Source of the DNA: Acinetobacter higginsii
Lineage (GTDB): Bacteria; Pseudomonadota; Gammaproteobacteria; Pseudomonadales; Moraxellaceae
Direction of reading: 5' to 3'
NCBI RefSeq assembly: GCF_000369525.1
Contig: NZ_KB850072.1
Coordinates: 62,001-126,000, forward strand
DNA: 64,000 nt
Shown here: piece after piece, positions 25,847 to 34,810 of the stretch
Position numbering within the stretch: the stretch's first letter is position 1
How the letters are laid out: each line of letters starts with the position of its first letter
Made by a program: the position numbers and the translations under genes
The notes under the pieces: generated by a model
Databases searched by the model: none
What the model saw: only the letters and a program-made list of their open reading frames with translations
What the model was told of the DNA's origin: nothing

Positions 25847-27844
25847 ATGACAACACGTTTAGTGTCCCCAACTTTAAAAACTGTTTTAGGTCTTGTGTTT
25901 GGGGTGGTTGCCTGCACCACAACTTTTGCGGCAAATCCAAAAATTGATGCAACCACATTGACGGTCATTGGGTATCATGAAATCACAGAACGTAAAGATG
26001 CCTTGATTCCAAGTTATGCTGTGACAGCCAAACAATTTGGTGAACATATTGATTGGCTAAAAAAGAATGGCTATCACTTTATTAATGTCGACCAACTGAT
26101 CAAAGCACATCAAGGTAAGTATAAATTACCAACGAAACCTATTTTGCTGACGGTGGATGATGGCTATCAGTCGTTTTATCAAAATGCCTATCCGATTATT
26201 CGCGCAAAAAAAATTCCAGTGGTGTTGGCTGTCGTCGGATCTTGGTTAGAACCTAAAGCAGACCAGAAAGTTGATTTTGGTGGTGAGCTGATTGAGCGCA
26301 ATAAAATCTTGAGTTGGGATGAGTTGAAGGAAATGCAGAACAGTGGTTTGGTTGAAATCGCCAGCCACAGTTACCATTTACATCAAGGCATTAATGGCAA
26401 TCCGCAGGGCAATCTGGAACCTGCTGCGATTACGCGTATTTATGACCCTAAAACTAAGAGCTATGAAAGTGATGCAGCTTATCAAGCCCGTGTTTATCAA
26501 GATTTAAAAAAGAACAATGAGCTATTAAAATCACATGGTTTACGTTCACCGCGTGTAATGGTCTGGCCGTATGGTCGCTATAATATGCAATTGGTACAAA
26601 CCTCCAAACAGTTGGGGATGCCGATTACCATTACCTTGGATGATGGGGCAGATCATGCCAAGCAATCACTTCAAAATATGAGTCGTATTTTGATTCAGGG
26701 CAATATGTCGACCAGTGCTTTGGCACAAGAGATTAAGAACCGTGAATTGAATTTGAATGATAACAATCGACCGCAAAAAATTATGCATGTCGATTTAGAT
26801 TACATTTATGACCCAGATACCAAGCAGCAAGAACGTAATCTCGATCATCTGATTGACCGTATTAATGGCATGGGCGTAAATACGGTGTATTTACAGGCCT
26901 TTTCTGATCCAGATGCCAACGGTTCTGCCGATATGGTGTATTTCCCAAATCGTCATATTCCAATGCGTGCAGATTTGTTCAATCGTGTGGCTTGGCAAAT
27001 CCAAACCCGTACGCCTGTACAGCGTTTATATGCCTGGATGCCACTCTTGGCGTGGGAACTGCCTAAGACTGATCCAGTGTCGAAAGATTTAGTGGAAACC
27101 CAACAAGCCAAAGCAGGCGAACATTTGAATATGGGCTATATTCGTCTCAGTCCATTTTCACCACAAGCGCGCCAAACCATTAAAGAAATTTATCAGGATT
27201 TAGCAAAATCGACGCCGTTTGATGGGCTGTTGTTCCATGATGACGTGACTTTGTCAGATTATGAAGATGCCAGTCCTGATGCGTTGGCGGCGTATGCCAA
27301 ACAAGGCTTACCAACTGACCTTGCTAAAATTCGTGATAACGATGCCGACTTGCAAAAATGGACGGCTTATAAAACCAATTATTTAGATGATTTTGCAATG
27401 GAGTTGGCAGGAGAGGTTCGTCAGTATCAACCATTCCTAGTGACTGCTCGTAATCTTTATGCGCAGGTGGCTTTAAATGCTTATGCAGAAAACTGGTATG
27501 CACAATCTTTAGAGCAATCACTGAATCGTTATGATTTTACTGCGATTATGGCAATGCCTTATATGGAGCAATCGGACAATCCAACTAAGTTCTATTCAGA
27601 TATCATGAATCGCGTGAAGCAGTATCCAAACGGTATTAAAAAGACCGTGATGGAGTTACAGGCGGTAAACTGGCGCAATGACCAAAAAGTGCCGTCTGAA
27701 GAAATGGCTGCGACGATTAAGTCCTTATATGAACAAGGTGCAATGCATGTGGCCTATTATCCAGATGATCCGATCAAAGGACATCCAGATGTTGAAACAA
27801 TGCGTAAGGCTTTTGGTCTAAAATCATCTCAATTAGTGCCATAG
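25847..27844 (+). CDS. pgaB: Poly-beta-1,6-GlcNAc N-deacetylase PgaB
   Basis: A 665-residue outer-membrane lipoprotein that partly deacetylates the biofilm polysaccharide PNAG in the periplasm. The signal peptide ends in a lipobox-like VVAC. The N-terminal polysaccharide-deacetylase domain shows ILLTVDDGYQSF (metal-binding Asp) and IASHSYHLH (metal-binding His). The C-terminal glycoside-hydrolase-like domain begins near IMHVDLDYIYDPD and contains YLQAFSDPDANG and LLFHDDVTLSDYEDAS. It is followed 13 bases later by pgaC. The expected pgaA porin is not upstream. Confidence 0.92.
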   Translation: MTTRLVSPTLKTVLGLVFGVVACTTTFAANPKIDATTLTVIGYHEITERKDALIPSYAVTAKQFGEHIDWLKKNGYHFINVDQLIKAHQGKYKLPTKPILLTVDDGYQSFYQNAYPIIRAKKIPVVLAVVGSWLEPKADQKVDFGGELIERNKILSWDELKEMQNSGLVEIASHSYHLHQGINGNPQGNLEPAAITRIYDPKTKSYESDAAYQARVYQDLKKNNELLKSHGLRSPRVMVWPYGRYNMQLVQTSKQLGMPITITLDDGADHAKQSLQNMSRILIQGNMSTSALAQEIKNRELNLNDNNRPQKIMHVDLDYIYDPDTKQQERNLDHLIDRINGMGVNTVYLQAFSDPDANGSADMVYFPNRHIPMRADLFNRVAWQIQTRTPVQRLYAWMPLLAWELPKTDPVSKDLVETQQAKAGEHLNMGYIRLSPFSPQARQTIKEIYQDLAKSTPFDGLLFHDDVTLSDYEDASPDALAAYAKQGLPTDLAKIRDNDADLQKWTAYKTNYLDDFAMELAGEVRQYQPFLVTARNLYAQVALNAYAENWYAQSLEQSLNRYDFTAIMAMPYMEQSDNPTKFYSDIMNRVKQYPNGIKKTVMELQAVNWRNDQKVPSEEMAATIKSLYEQGAMHVAYYPDDPIKGHPDVETMRKAFGLKSSQLVP

Positions 27845-27857
27845 TCGAGTAATGTAG

Positions 27858-29114
27858 ATGAGTTGGATTGCTTTATTGTGGTCATATGCCATTAAGTTTG
27901 TTTTTTACTATCCATTATTTATGTCGTATTTATGGATGGTGGGGGCACTCATTTTCTATTGGAGAGAGCGTCAAGATCCTCCCTATCAGCAACCTGCGGC
28001 TTTAGCTGAATATCCTAAAGTTGCGGTCTTAGTGCCGTGCTTTAATGAAGGGGACAATGCTGAAGAAACCATTAGTCATGCACTTAAGCTGGATTACCCT
28101 AACTTTGAAGTGATTGCGATTAATGATGGTAGTTCTGACAATACCGGTGAAGTGCTAGATCGATTGGCGACACAGTATGAAAAATTACGTGTGGTACATC
28201 TGGCACAGAACCAAGGCAAGGCAATGGGGCTACAAGCGGGTAGCTTGATGACCGATGCAGAATTTCTGATCGGGATTGATGGTGATGCTCTGCTTGATCC
28301 GCATGCGGCCAAATGGATGATGCGTCATTTCTTGGAAGATCCAACTGTGGCAGCGGTAACTGGTAATCCGCGTATTCGGACACGTTCAACCTTGCTTGGG
28401 CGCATTCAGGTTGGTGAGTTCTCTTCGATTGTTGGTATGATCAAGCGTGCACAACGAACCTTTGGTCGTTTATTTACCGTATCGGGCGTGATTACCGCTT
28501 TTCGTAAAAGTGCAGTACATCAAGTTGATTATTGGTCACCGAACATGTTGACTGAAGACATCGACATCACTTGGAAATTACAACGCGCAGGTTGGGATGT
28601 ACGTTTTGAGCCAAATGCCTTGGTGTGGATCTTGATGCCAGAAACCTTAAATGGTTTATGGAAGCAGCGTCTACGTTGGGCCATGGGTGGCGCACAGGTC
28701 TTGGTTAAAAATATTGATGTGTTTTTAAAGCCTAAACTTAATTTTTTATGGCCGTTGATGTTTGAACTGTGTTTGACACTTGTTTGGTCATATTTGATGC
28801 TTATTATGGCGATCATCTGGTTATTGCATTTTATCTTTGCAATTCCAGCACTGGCGGTGGTGAGCTCGCCATTTTTACCTTACGGTAGTGGAATTTTATT
28901 GGGGGCGACCTGTTTAATTCAGTTTGCTTTAAGCAAATGGATGGATAGTCGTTATGAACCAAACCTTGGGAAAAATTATTATTGGATGATTTGGTACCCG
29001 TTTGTGTTTTGGTTGATCACAATTACTGCTACAATCGTCGCCTTTCCAAAGGTACTGTTGCGTAATGATGAGAAGCGTGCCCGTTGGATTAGCCCAGATC
29101 GTGGAATTCGTTGA
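27858..29114 (+). CDS. pgaC: Poly-beta-1,6-GlcNAc synthase PgaC
   Basis: A 418-residue inner-membrane family 2 glycosyltransferase that polymerises UDP-GlcNAc into PNAG. There are membrane helices at the N-terminus and two or three at the C-terminus. The catalytic domain has VAVLVPCFNEGDNAEE, the first Asp in INDGSSDN, IDGDALLDP (DxD), TEDIDITWKLQRAGW (TED) and QRLRWAMGG (the QxxRW motif). All catalytic motifs are intact. It lies between pgaB and pgaD in one operon. Confidence 0.94.
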   Translation: MSWIALLWSYAIKFVFYYPLFMSYLWMVGALIFYWRERQDPPYQQPAALAEYPKVAVLVPCFNEGDNAEETISHALKLDYPNFEVIAINDGSSDNTGEVLDRLATQYEKLRVVHLAQNQGKAMGLQAGSLMTDAEFLIGIDGDALLDPHAAKWMMRHFLEDPTVAAVTGNPRIRTRSTLLGRIQVGEFSSIVGMIKRAQRTFGRLFTVSGVITAFRKSAVHQVDYWSPNMLTEDIDITWKLQRAGWDVRFEPNALVWILMPETLNGLWKQRLRWAMGGAQVLVKNIDVFLKPKLNFLWPLMFELCLTLVWSYLMLIMAIIWLLHFIFAIPALAVVSSPFLPYGSGILLGATCLIQFALSKWMDSRYEPNLGKNYYWMIWYPFVFWLITITATIVAFPKVLLRNDEKRARWISPDRGIR

Positions 29115-29148
29115 ATCCTAAAAGATTCATTTTGCTGAGTAAAAAGCA

Positions 29149-29565
29149 ATGAAAGCAGACAGCTTGATTATTGATGTACGTCGCCAACTCCCATGGCATA
29201 AACGCTACTTCTCGACTACTACCACCGCAATGATGTGGGCAGGGTGGTTATTGTTATGGCGTCCATTTATTTTGGTATGGGTGTTGGTTGAATTACAAAA
29301 GACCCATATCGCACAGCGTTTAATGTCCGCATTTGGTAATGGTATTGAGCATGGTGTAACGGCATTGTTTATGTGCGCGGTTGCATTATTGCTTTGGAGT
29401 TTGTTACCTGCAAAACGTGTGCATAAAAAGCATGCTATTGAAAAGACCTTACCTGATTATGCGCGTTATTTCGAATTGCCTGAGCAAGAAATTCAGATTG
29501 GACGTCAGCAGAAGGTGAGTATCGTCCATCATGATGAGAATGGTAAGATTGTTCGCGTAGAATAA
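29149..29565 (+). CDS. pgaD: PNAG biosynthesis protein PgaD
   Basis: A 138-residue protein with two membrane helices (about 25-50 and 62-83) and a charged cytoplasmic tail, the layout of PgaD. PgaD stabilises and, in E. coli, c-di-GMP-dependently activates PgaC. It begins 34 bases after pgaC and is followed by a strong terminator, so it ends the operon. Confidence 0.85.
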   Translation: MKADSLIIDVRRQLPWHKRYFSTTTTAMMWAGWLLLWRPFILVWVLVELQKTHIAQRLMSAFGNGIEHGVTALFMCAVALLLWSLLPAKRVHKKHAIEKTLPDYARYFELPEQEIQIGRQQKVSIVHHDENGKIVRVE

Positions 29566-29593
29566 GACTTATTGTTCTAAATTAAGAATATCA

Positions 29594-29625
29594 AATGCCT
29601 TAATTAAAAAATTAAGGCATTTTTT
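29594..29625 (+). terminator. Intrinsic terminator of the pga operon
   Basis: An 11-bp stem built from ATGCCTTAATT and its complement, with an A-rich loop and T-run. Confidence 0.9.
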
Positions 29626-29651
29626 ATGATCAGATCATAAATTTCAGACAT

Positions 29652-29672
29652 AAAAAAACCAGCTTATGCTGG
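29652..29672 (-). terminator. Terminator of tRNA-Leu copy 1
   Basis: On the minus strand, CCAGC-ATAA-GCTGG is followed by seven T residues, 36 bases after the tRNA 3' end. Confidence 0.8.
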
Positions 29673-29707
29673 ATTTTTATTTGCACCATCTTTCATTAGT
29701 TGGAAGA

Positions 29708-29793
29708 TGGTGCCCGAGGCCAGACTCGAACTGGCACGCTTTGTGGGCGGGGGATTTTAAATCCCCTGTGTCTACCGATTTCACCACTCGGGC
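29708..29793 (-). tRNA. tRNA-Leu (anticodon UAA), copy 1
   Basis: An 86-base cloverleaf with encoded CCA. Acceptor arm GCCCGAG pairs with CTCGGGC. The anticodon stem GGGGA/TCCCC frames the loop TTTAAAA (anticodon TAA). A long variable arm marks a class II tRNA, and the T-loop is TTCGAGT. Confidence 0.96.
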
Positions 29794-29896
29794 ATGTGCG
29801 CAATAATAGAGGACACTTTAAAACTTGGCAAGAGCAAAACTTGCTATTTGCTTTCTTTTCAATCAATTCATGTGCTTATCTGATGAAAATTAAGCA

Positions 29897-29925
29897 CTGT
29901 CATATAACTTTCATGATTCTTTCAT
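29897..29925 (+). promoter_or_regulatory. Pho box: three PhoB half-sites before phoD
   Basis: CTGTCAT at 29897, CTTTCAT at 29908 and CTTTCAT at 29919 are spaced exactly 11 bases apart. The first two form CTGTCATATAACTTTCAT, close to the enteric Pho-box consensus. The site lies about 80-110 bases before phoD. Confidence 0.8.
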
Positions 29926-30006
29926 CAAACTGAGATCAAAGCTTCATTTAAGCCGATTAATTTAAATCATTTATTTATAGTGATAAAAGTTAAGGTAGCT
30001 ATCCAA

Positions 30007-31767
30007 ATGACAGCAAAAATTTCTCGACGGGAACTTATTCAAAAAAGTCTATTCGGTTTCGGGGCGTTGTCTTTATCTGCGGGTTTTACAGGATGTAATG
30101 ACAGTTCAGATCAAGAGACAGCAACATTACAAGTGAATTTTGAACATGGGGTTGCCAGTGGTGATCCTTTACAGGATCGCGTGATCTTGTGGACACGCTT
30201 GACGCCAAATGAGAGTAGTGCGCGTCTGCAAGTGACGTGGGAAATTGCTTTAGATCAGCAATTCAAACAAATCATTAAAACCGATAAAGTCACCACAACG
30301 GCTTCACAAGATTTTACTGTGAAGGTAGATGCAACAGGTTTAAAACCAGATCAAAGCTATTTCTACCGTTTTATCTTCGGGGATAAAGTTTCACCTGTGG
30401 GTCAAACCAAGACTTTGCCAAGCAGTGCGACAAAAGTCAGTTTTGCAGTATGTTCATGTTCAAACTATCCAGCAGGTTATTTCTATGTATATCGTGAAAT
30501 GGCCAAGCAAAATGTCGATGTGGTGATCCATTTAGGTGACTATATTTATGAATATGGCGCGGATGGTTATGCAGCAGAAGATGCAGCTAAATTAGGTCGT
30601 ACGCTTGCTGCAGACAATAATAAAGAAATTATTAAGTTGGATGATTATCGCAAGCGTTATGCGTTGTATCGTAAAGATAAAGACTTGCAGGCCTTGCACC
30701 ATCGTCATCCATTTATTGTGATTTGGGACGACCATGAGTTAGCTAATGATGCATGGCGAGAAGGGGCTGAAAATCACCAGCCGAATGAAGGTCCATTCCT
30801 TGATCGTAAATTGGCAGCTCTACAGGCCTATTTTGAATGGATGCCAATTCGCCCTGTCGATGATCAACACACCAAGATTTATCGCCAGTTCGATTTTGGT
30901 AATCTGGTTCAATTGACGATGTTGGATACGCGTATTATTGCGCGTGATGAACAGTTGGATTATGCCAACTATATGACAGCGAATGGTTTGGATATTGCAA
31001 AATTCCAAGCAGATTTGACCAATCCAGCACGTACTCTAATGGGCTATACCCAACGTGATTGGCTGATTGGAAAACTGCAACAGTCGACCGCAAACTGGAA
31101 TGTACTTGGTCAGCAAATTCTGATGACTAAGATGTTGGTTCCTGCTGAGTTACTGCTTGCTTTAGCTGAAATTACCGCAGGGAATCCGAGTGCAGATACT
31201 TTAAATAAGATGAATGTACAAATTACCGAGTTGGTGACTTTAAAAATTCGCTTGCAGAAAGGTGATCCTAGTTTAACAGCACAAGAAAAAGCGCGTGTTC
31301 TGACGGTTGCACCTTATAACTTAGATGCATGGGATGGTTATTTTGCTGAGCGTGAGATTGTGTATGCTGCCTTGGCGCAATTAAAGAAAAAAGTCGTGGT
31401 ACTGGCAGGGGATACGCATAACGCTTGGTCGTCAAACTTATACAGTAAAGATGGTGCATTCGTTGGGGTGGAGTTAGCAACCAGTTCTGTATCTTCACCG
31501 GGCTTAGAAAAATATTTAAATATTCCATTGGCACAACTGCAACAGTTTGAATTTGCATTCACAACCTTGATTGATGAGTTGAATTACTGCAATTTAAATC
31601 AAAGAGGCTATTTGATTGTTCAATTTGATGCTGCACAAGTGCAATCACAATGGATTTATGTCGATTCGATCAAAAAGCCTGAATATGTGATTGATAAAAC
31701 CCGTGGTTATCAATTGAGCTTGGATAAAAACTTATTGCCTGTGAAAACAGGGCAGCAAGTGGCTTAA
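30007..31767 (+). CDS. phoD: PhoD-type alkaline phosphatase/phosphodiesterase
   Basis: A 586-residue secreted phosphoesterase that releases phosphate from mono- and diesters. The N-terminus carries a twin-arginine signal (ISRRELIQKS) and a lipobox-like FTGC near residue 30, so it is probably exported folded and lipid-anchored. The PhoD core shows FAVCSCSNYPAGYF, VVIHLGDYIYEYG, IVIWDDHELANDAW and VVLAGDTHNAWSS, carrying the metal ligands. I start at ATG 30007; a GTG at 29980 lacks a ribosome-binding site. A triple Pho box upstream implies phosphate-starvation induction by PhoB. Duplicated tRNA-Leu units flank it. Confidence 0.9.
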   Translation: MTAKISRRELIQKSLFGFGALSLSAGFTGCNDSSDQETATLQVNFEHGVASGDPLQDRVILWTRLTPNESSARLQVTWEIALDQQFKQIIKTDKVTTTASQDFTVKVDATGLKPDQSYFYRFIFGDKVSPVGQTKTLPSSATKVSFAVCSCSNYPAGYFYVYREMAKQNVDVVIHLGDYIYEYGADGYAAEDAAKLGRTLAADNNKEIIKLDDYRKRYALYRKDKDLQALHHRHPFIVIWDDHELANDAWREGAENHQPNEGPFLDRKLAALQAYFEWMPIRPVDDQHTKIYRQFDFGNLVQLTMLDTRIIARDEQLDYANYMTANGLDIAKFQADLTNPARTLMGYTQRDWLIGKLQQSTANWNVLGQQILMTKMLVPAELLLALAEITAGNPSADTLNKMNVQITELVTLKIRLQKGDPSLTAQEKARVLTVAPYNLDAWDGYFAEREIVYAALAQLKKKVVVLAGDTHNAWSSNLYSKDGAFVGVELATSSVSSPGLEKYLNIPLAQLQQFEFAFTTLIDELNYCNLNQRGYLIVQFDAAQVQSQWIYVDSIKKPEYVIDKTRGYQLSLDKNLLPVKTGQQVA

Positions 31768-31783
31768 GTTTCAAACGTGGGGG

Positions 31784-31811
31784 AAGCCAAGTCAATGAAC
31801 TTGGCTTTTTT
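31784..31811 (+). terminator. Intrinsic terminator after phoD
   Basis: A perfect 9-bp stem (31784-31792 with 31799-31807), 6-nt loop and T-run. Confidence 0.9.
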
Positions 31812-31837
31812 ATGATCTGTCCTTAAATTTTAGACAT

Positions 31838-31858
31838 AAAAAAACCAGCTTACGCTGG
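31838..31858 (-). terminator. Terminator of tRNA-Cys/tRNA-Leu transcript
   Basis: On the minus strand, CCAGC-GTAA-GCTGG is followed by a T-run, the same element as at 29652 with one loop change. Confidence 0.8.
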
Positions 31859-31893
31859 ATTTTTATTTGCACCATATTTCATTAGCTGAAAGA

Positions 31894-31979
31894 TGGTGCC
31901 CGAGGCCAGACTCGAACTGGCACGCTTTGTGGGCGGGGGATTTTAAATCCCCTGTGTCTACCGATTTCACCACTCGGGC
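31894..31979 (-). tRNA. tRNA-Leu (anticodon UAA), copy 2
   Basis: Identical in sequence to the tRNA at 29708-29793. It lies eight bases downstream of tRNA-Cys and is probably co-transcribed with it. Confidence 0.96.
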
Positions 31980-31987
31980 TTTACCAA

Positions 31988-32061
31988 TGGAGGCGGAGGT
32001 CGGAATCGAACCGGCGTACACGGAGTTGCAGTCCGCTGCATGACCACTCTGCCACCCCGCC
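31988..32061 (-). tRNA. tRNA-Cys (anticodon GCA)
   Basis: A 74-base cloverleaf with encoded CCA. The acceptor GGCGGGG pairs imperfectly with CCTCCGCC's inner bases; the anticodon loop CTGCAAC gives GCA, and the T-loop is TTCGATT. Confidence 0.95.
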
Positions 32062-32213
32062 ATCTCTTGGTGATGCACATATTAGCAATCTTTAAAAAAA
32101 AAACAATAGTGTTTATTGCGAATATGCACATAAAAACAACATCTAAAAGAATATTGCTCAAATTATCATGTATTATTTACGCAATTGATTCATACCCACT
32201 TTGGAGATGCGCT

Positions 32214-33062
32214 GTGGCATTGGTTTTAGACGGTCGTGCATTAGCAAAACAAATTGAAACGGATTTGTTGGTACGTGTAGAAGCATTAAAAGCAAAATCG
32301 GGGCGTACCCCAATCTTGGCAACTATTTTAGTTGGTGATGATGGTGCATCTGCAACTTATGTGCGTATGAAAGGGAATGCTTGCCGTCGTGTTGGCATGG
32401 ACTCATTGAAAGTTGAGCTTCCAAAAGAAACCACAACTGAACAATTATTGGCTGAAATTGAAAAATTAAATGCCAATCCAGATGTACATGGCATCTTGTT
32501 GCAACATCCAGTGCCTGAACAAATTGATGAAAGAGCATGTTTCGATGCGATTTCATTGGCAAAAGATGTGGATGGCGTGACGTGTTTAGGTTTTGGTCGT
32601 ATGGCAATGGGTGAGGCTGCATATGGTTCAGCAACTCCAGCTGGCATCATGACCATTTTGCAAGAAAACAAAATTGAAATCGCAGGTAAACATGCGGTTG
32701 TTGTGGGCCGTTCTGCTATTTTGGGTAAACCAATGGCGATGATGTTATTACAAGCCAATGCAACTGTGACGATTTGCCATTCACGCACTCAAAACTTGCC
32801 AGAATTGGTTAAACAAGCAGATATTATTGTCGGTGCAGTCGGTAAAGCTGAATTGATTCAAAAAGACTGGATCAAACAGGGTGCCGTTGTAGTTGATGCA
32901 GGTTTCCATCCACGTGATGGTGGTGGTGTTGGTGATATCCAATTGGTTGGTATCGAAGAAATTGCGTCTGCTTATACCCCAGTTCCAGGCGGTGTGGGGC
33001 CGATGACGATCACGACTTTGATTCGTCAAACTGTAGAAGCTGCTGAAAAAGCATTAGCGTAA
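32214..33062 (+). CDS. folD: Bifunctional methylene-THF dehydrogenase/cyclohydrolase FolD
   Basis: A 282-residue cytoplasmic enzyme that converts 5,10-methylene-THF to 10-formyl-THF with NADP+. Motifs are [22 protein letters not shown] with the catalytic-Lys region nearby, [35 protein letters not shown] in the nucleotide site and [12 protein letters not shown] at the end. The start is GTG 32214, seven bases after GGAG; the upstream open frame overlaps the tRNA and is not coding. Length then equals the usual FolD length. A strong terminator follows. Confidence 0.95.
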   Translation: MALVLDGRALAKQIETDLLVRVEALKAKSGRTPILATILVGDDGASATYVRMKGNACRRVGMDSLKVELPKETTTEQLLAEIEKLNANPDVHGILLQHPVPEQIDERACFDAISLAKDVDGVTCLGFGRMAMGEAAYGSATPAGIMTILQENKIEIAGKHAVVVGRSAILGKPMAMMLLQANATVTICHSRTQNLPELVKQADIIVGAVGKAELIQKDWIKQGAVVVDAGFHPRDGGGVGDIQLVGIEEIASAYTPVPGGVGPMTITTLIRQTVEAAEKALA

Positions 33063-33073
33063 AGATTATTGAT

Positions 33074-33099
33074 AACCCCTCGCGAAGAGGGGTTTTTTT
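33074..33099 (+). terminator. Intrinsic terminator after folD
   Basis: AACCCCTC pairs with GAGGGGTT around a GCGAA loop, followed by seven T residues. Confidence 0.92.
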
Positions 33100-33113
33100 A
33101 GAATTAAACAAAT

Positions 33114-33782
33114 ATGAGTTGTACTTTTCAATTTGCCAAAGCGCCTGAACATTTGTTGCTGGCTTTGCATCAGGTGATTCCCAATACTGATTTGTTGGCA
33201 CAACAATTACCTGAAACGCCGATTTCACTCTGGTTAATTCCTCCGGTATTTCCGACCGACCGTTTAGATGATGAAGTGATTCGACGGATTTGGAATGAAA
33301 CGCCGTACTGGATTTTTTGTTGGGCCTCTGGTCTGGCAATGGCACAATGGCTGTTGGCAGAGCCACATCATGTTAAAGATAAGGTGGTACTGGACTTTGG
33401 TGCAGGTTCAGGTGTGGTTGCGATTGCGGCAAAAATGGCTGGTGCTAAACGTGTGATTTGTTGTGATATTGATCCCGTGAGTCTGGCATCATGTCGTGAA
33501 AATGCGTTGCTGAATGATGTTGAGCTTGAGTATCTGGACGATTTGTATCAGTCCGAACAAGTCGATGTGCTACTGGCAGCAGATGTGCTATACGACCAAT
33601 CCAATCGTTTCTTTTTGGATGAGTTCTTAAAGTTCGCACCTGAAGTCTGGGTTGCCGATAGTCGAGTCAAAAACTTTAGTCATCCTCAATATCTAAAAAT
33701 TGACGAACGTAGTGCAAGTACTTGGCCAGATTTGGATGAAGCCAAAGAGTTTAGAAACGTCAGTTTTTATCGTACCAAATAA
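33114..33782 (+). CDS. Class I SAM-dependent methyltransferase
   Basis: A 222-residue enzyme with the Rossmann SAM-binding motif VLDFGAGSGVVAIAAKMAGAKRV (about 88-110), CDIDP as the acidic post-strand-2 loop, and LLAADVLYD at motif IV. The overall form resembles the METTL20/ETFB-lysine and PrmA-like protein methyltransferases. The conserved WIFCWASGLAMAQWL before the core is typical of that branch. A protein-lysine substrate is likely but cannot be fixed. It begins shortly after the folD terminator. Confidence 0.8.
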   Translation: MSCTFQFAKAPEHLLLALHQVIPNTDLLAQQLPETPISLWLIPPVFPTDRLDDEVIRRIWNETPYWIFCWASGLAMAQWLLAEPHHVKDKVVLDFGAGSGVVAIAAKMAGAKRVICCDIDPVSLASCRENALLNDVELEYLDDLYQSEQVDVLLAADVLYDQSNRFFLDEFLKFAPEVWVADSRVKNFSHPQYLKIDERSASTWPDLDEAKEFRNVSFYRTK

Positions 33783-33927
33783 ATATTCCTTGTTAAAAAA
33801 GAACAATAGTGTTGAGGTTATCAAATCTCAACACAATCGCCTCACCACGCATGCTAAAACATTGAAATGAAATAAACAGATGGCCTTTGGGCTGTTATAT
33901 AGCAGAATGTTTAAAAAAGGAACGTGT

Positions 33928-34212
33928 ATGAGTATTCAGCAGATTGATGATGGGAAACATGGTGCATTTAAGCTGTTCGAAGGTGGGGTGCTTGCGGGTG
34001 AGATGGCATACACTTGGGCAGGAGATAGCATGCTCATTATTGACCATACCGATGTAAGTGATCAATTTCGTGGGCAGGGTGTAGGACATAAGTTGTTAAA
34101 GGAGTTGATCGCCTTTGTACGTGAACGTCAGGTGAAAGTCATTCCTTTATGCCCATTTGCAAAATCGGTGTTTGATAAAGATCTTTCGATTCATGACGTA
34201 TTGAAAGGGTAG
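33928..34212 (+). CDS. Small GNAT-like N-acetyltransferase (YjdJ type)
   Basis: A 94-residue single-domain acetyltransferase of the short GNAT type, with TDVSDQFRGQGVGHKLLKELIAF as the acetyl-CoA loop and VIPLCPFAKSVF near the end. Proteins of this class acetylate small amines, but the substrate is unknown. I start at ATG 33928, eight bases after AAGGA; the upstream extension to 33880 has no ribosome-binding site. A strong terminator follows. Confidence 0.82.
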   Translation: MSIQQIDDGKHGAFKLFEGGVLAGEMAYTWAGDSMLIIDHTDVSDQFRGQGVGHKLLKELIAFVRERQVKVIPLCPFAKSVFDKDLSIHDVLKG

Positions 34213-34219
34213 GTTGAGT

Positions 34220-34255
34220 TGGATGTATTCTCAATGATGGAATACATCCATTTTT
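34220..34255 (+). terminator. Intrinsic terminator after GNAT gene
   Basis: TGGATGTATTC (34220-34230) pairs perfectly with 34240-34250, followed by TTTTT. Confidence 0.9.
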
Positions 34256-34273
34256 ATTGATCAAGTCATAAAA

Positions 34274-34696
34274 TTAAGAACATGTATAGCGAACCACTTT
34301 GAGTGTGCTTGGACGTGTTTCAAGTGCCTGACGGGTTGCATAGCCTTCGCTATTATTCAAATCTGGCGAATTAGATAAGCCAAATGTTGCGCGGCTATTA
34401 CCAATTTTTACGCCATATTGCTCTTGTTGGGTTGGATTAACGATTTCATTGACACTCAATACTGCAAGTTTATAGGTTTTGTCTGCACCTAAAATTTGCT
34501 TGCAGGCATGTTGTAATTTTTTCTCATCTAGATCGCTATTGCTACGTGCCGCGAGGGTATAGGCAACAGTCGCAGAAGTGGCAGTTTTATTTTCAATTTG
34601 ATAACCCGTTGTGCCATTGTATTGATGTGGACTACTTTGACAGGCTGCAAGAACAAGAGCACCGCTCATAATTAACAATAAATTGGTTTTTTTCAT
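34274..34696 (-). CDS. Hypothetical lipoprotein
   Basis: A 140-residue protein with a lipoprotein signal (LLLIMSGALVLAAC, Cys19) and an unrecognised mature domain. That domain begins with NGTTGYQIENKTATSATVAYTLAA and contains two further Cys residues (HACKQIL and the final YTCS) that could form a disulphide. It stands alone, convergent with the GNAT gene and divergent from glpK. Confidence 0.72.
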   Translation of the reverse strand: MKKTNLLLIMSGALVLAACQSSPHQYNGTTGYQIENKTATSATVAYTLAARSNSDLDEKKLQHACKQILGADKTYKLAVLSVNEIVNPTQQEQYGVKIGNSRATFGLSNSPDLNNSEGYATRQALETRPSTLKVVRYTCS

Positions 34697-34810
34697 ATCA
34701 ATGATCCTGTTATTTCTGGTTTTAGTATCGCATAAAATAAGTTTTTTATTGTGAGGAATCTTTAAAACACAGGCTATTCATCGTTTTTTAGCTTCAAATA
34801 TAAAGAAAGA

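Larger units (their letters stand above)
29619..29793. repeat. Terminator plus tRNA-Leu direct repeat, copy 1
   Basis: About 175 bases that recur at an exact offset of 2186 at 31805-31979. The repeat includes the T-tail of the upstream terminator, the tRNA terminator and the whole tRNA gene. The tRNA part is identical; the spacer differs at a few positions. Confidence 0.85.
31805..31979. repeat. Terminator plus tRNA-Leu direct repeat, copy 2
   Basis: Partner of 29619-29793 at a constant offset of 2186 bases. The two copies bracket phoD and its promoter. Confidence 0.85.

Noticed and set aside
29700..29933. A plus-strand frame across the tRNA-Leu gene
   Set aside because: The bases form a complete tRNA on the other strand; the frame is accidental.
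32040..32213. Upstream extension of the folD frame
   Set aside because: It overlaps tRNA-Cys and lacks a ribosome-binding site; the GTG at 32214 has GGAG at the right distance and gives the family length.
32357..32788. A 143-residue minus-strand frame inside folD
   Set aside because: It is antisense to a fully conserved enzyme, without its own signals.
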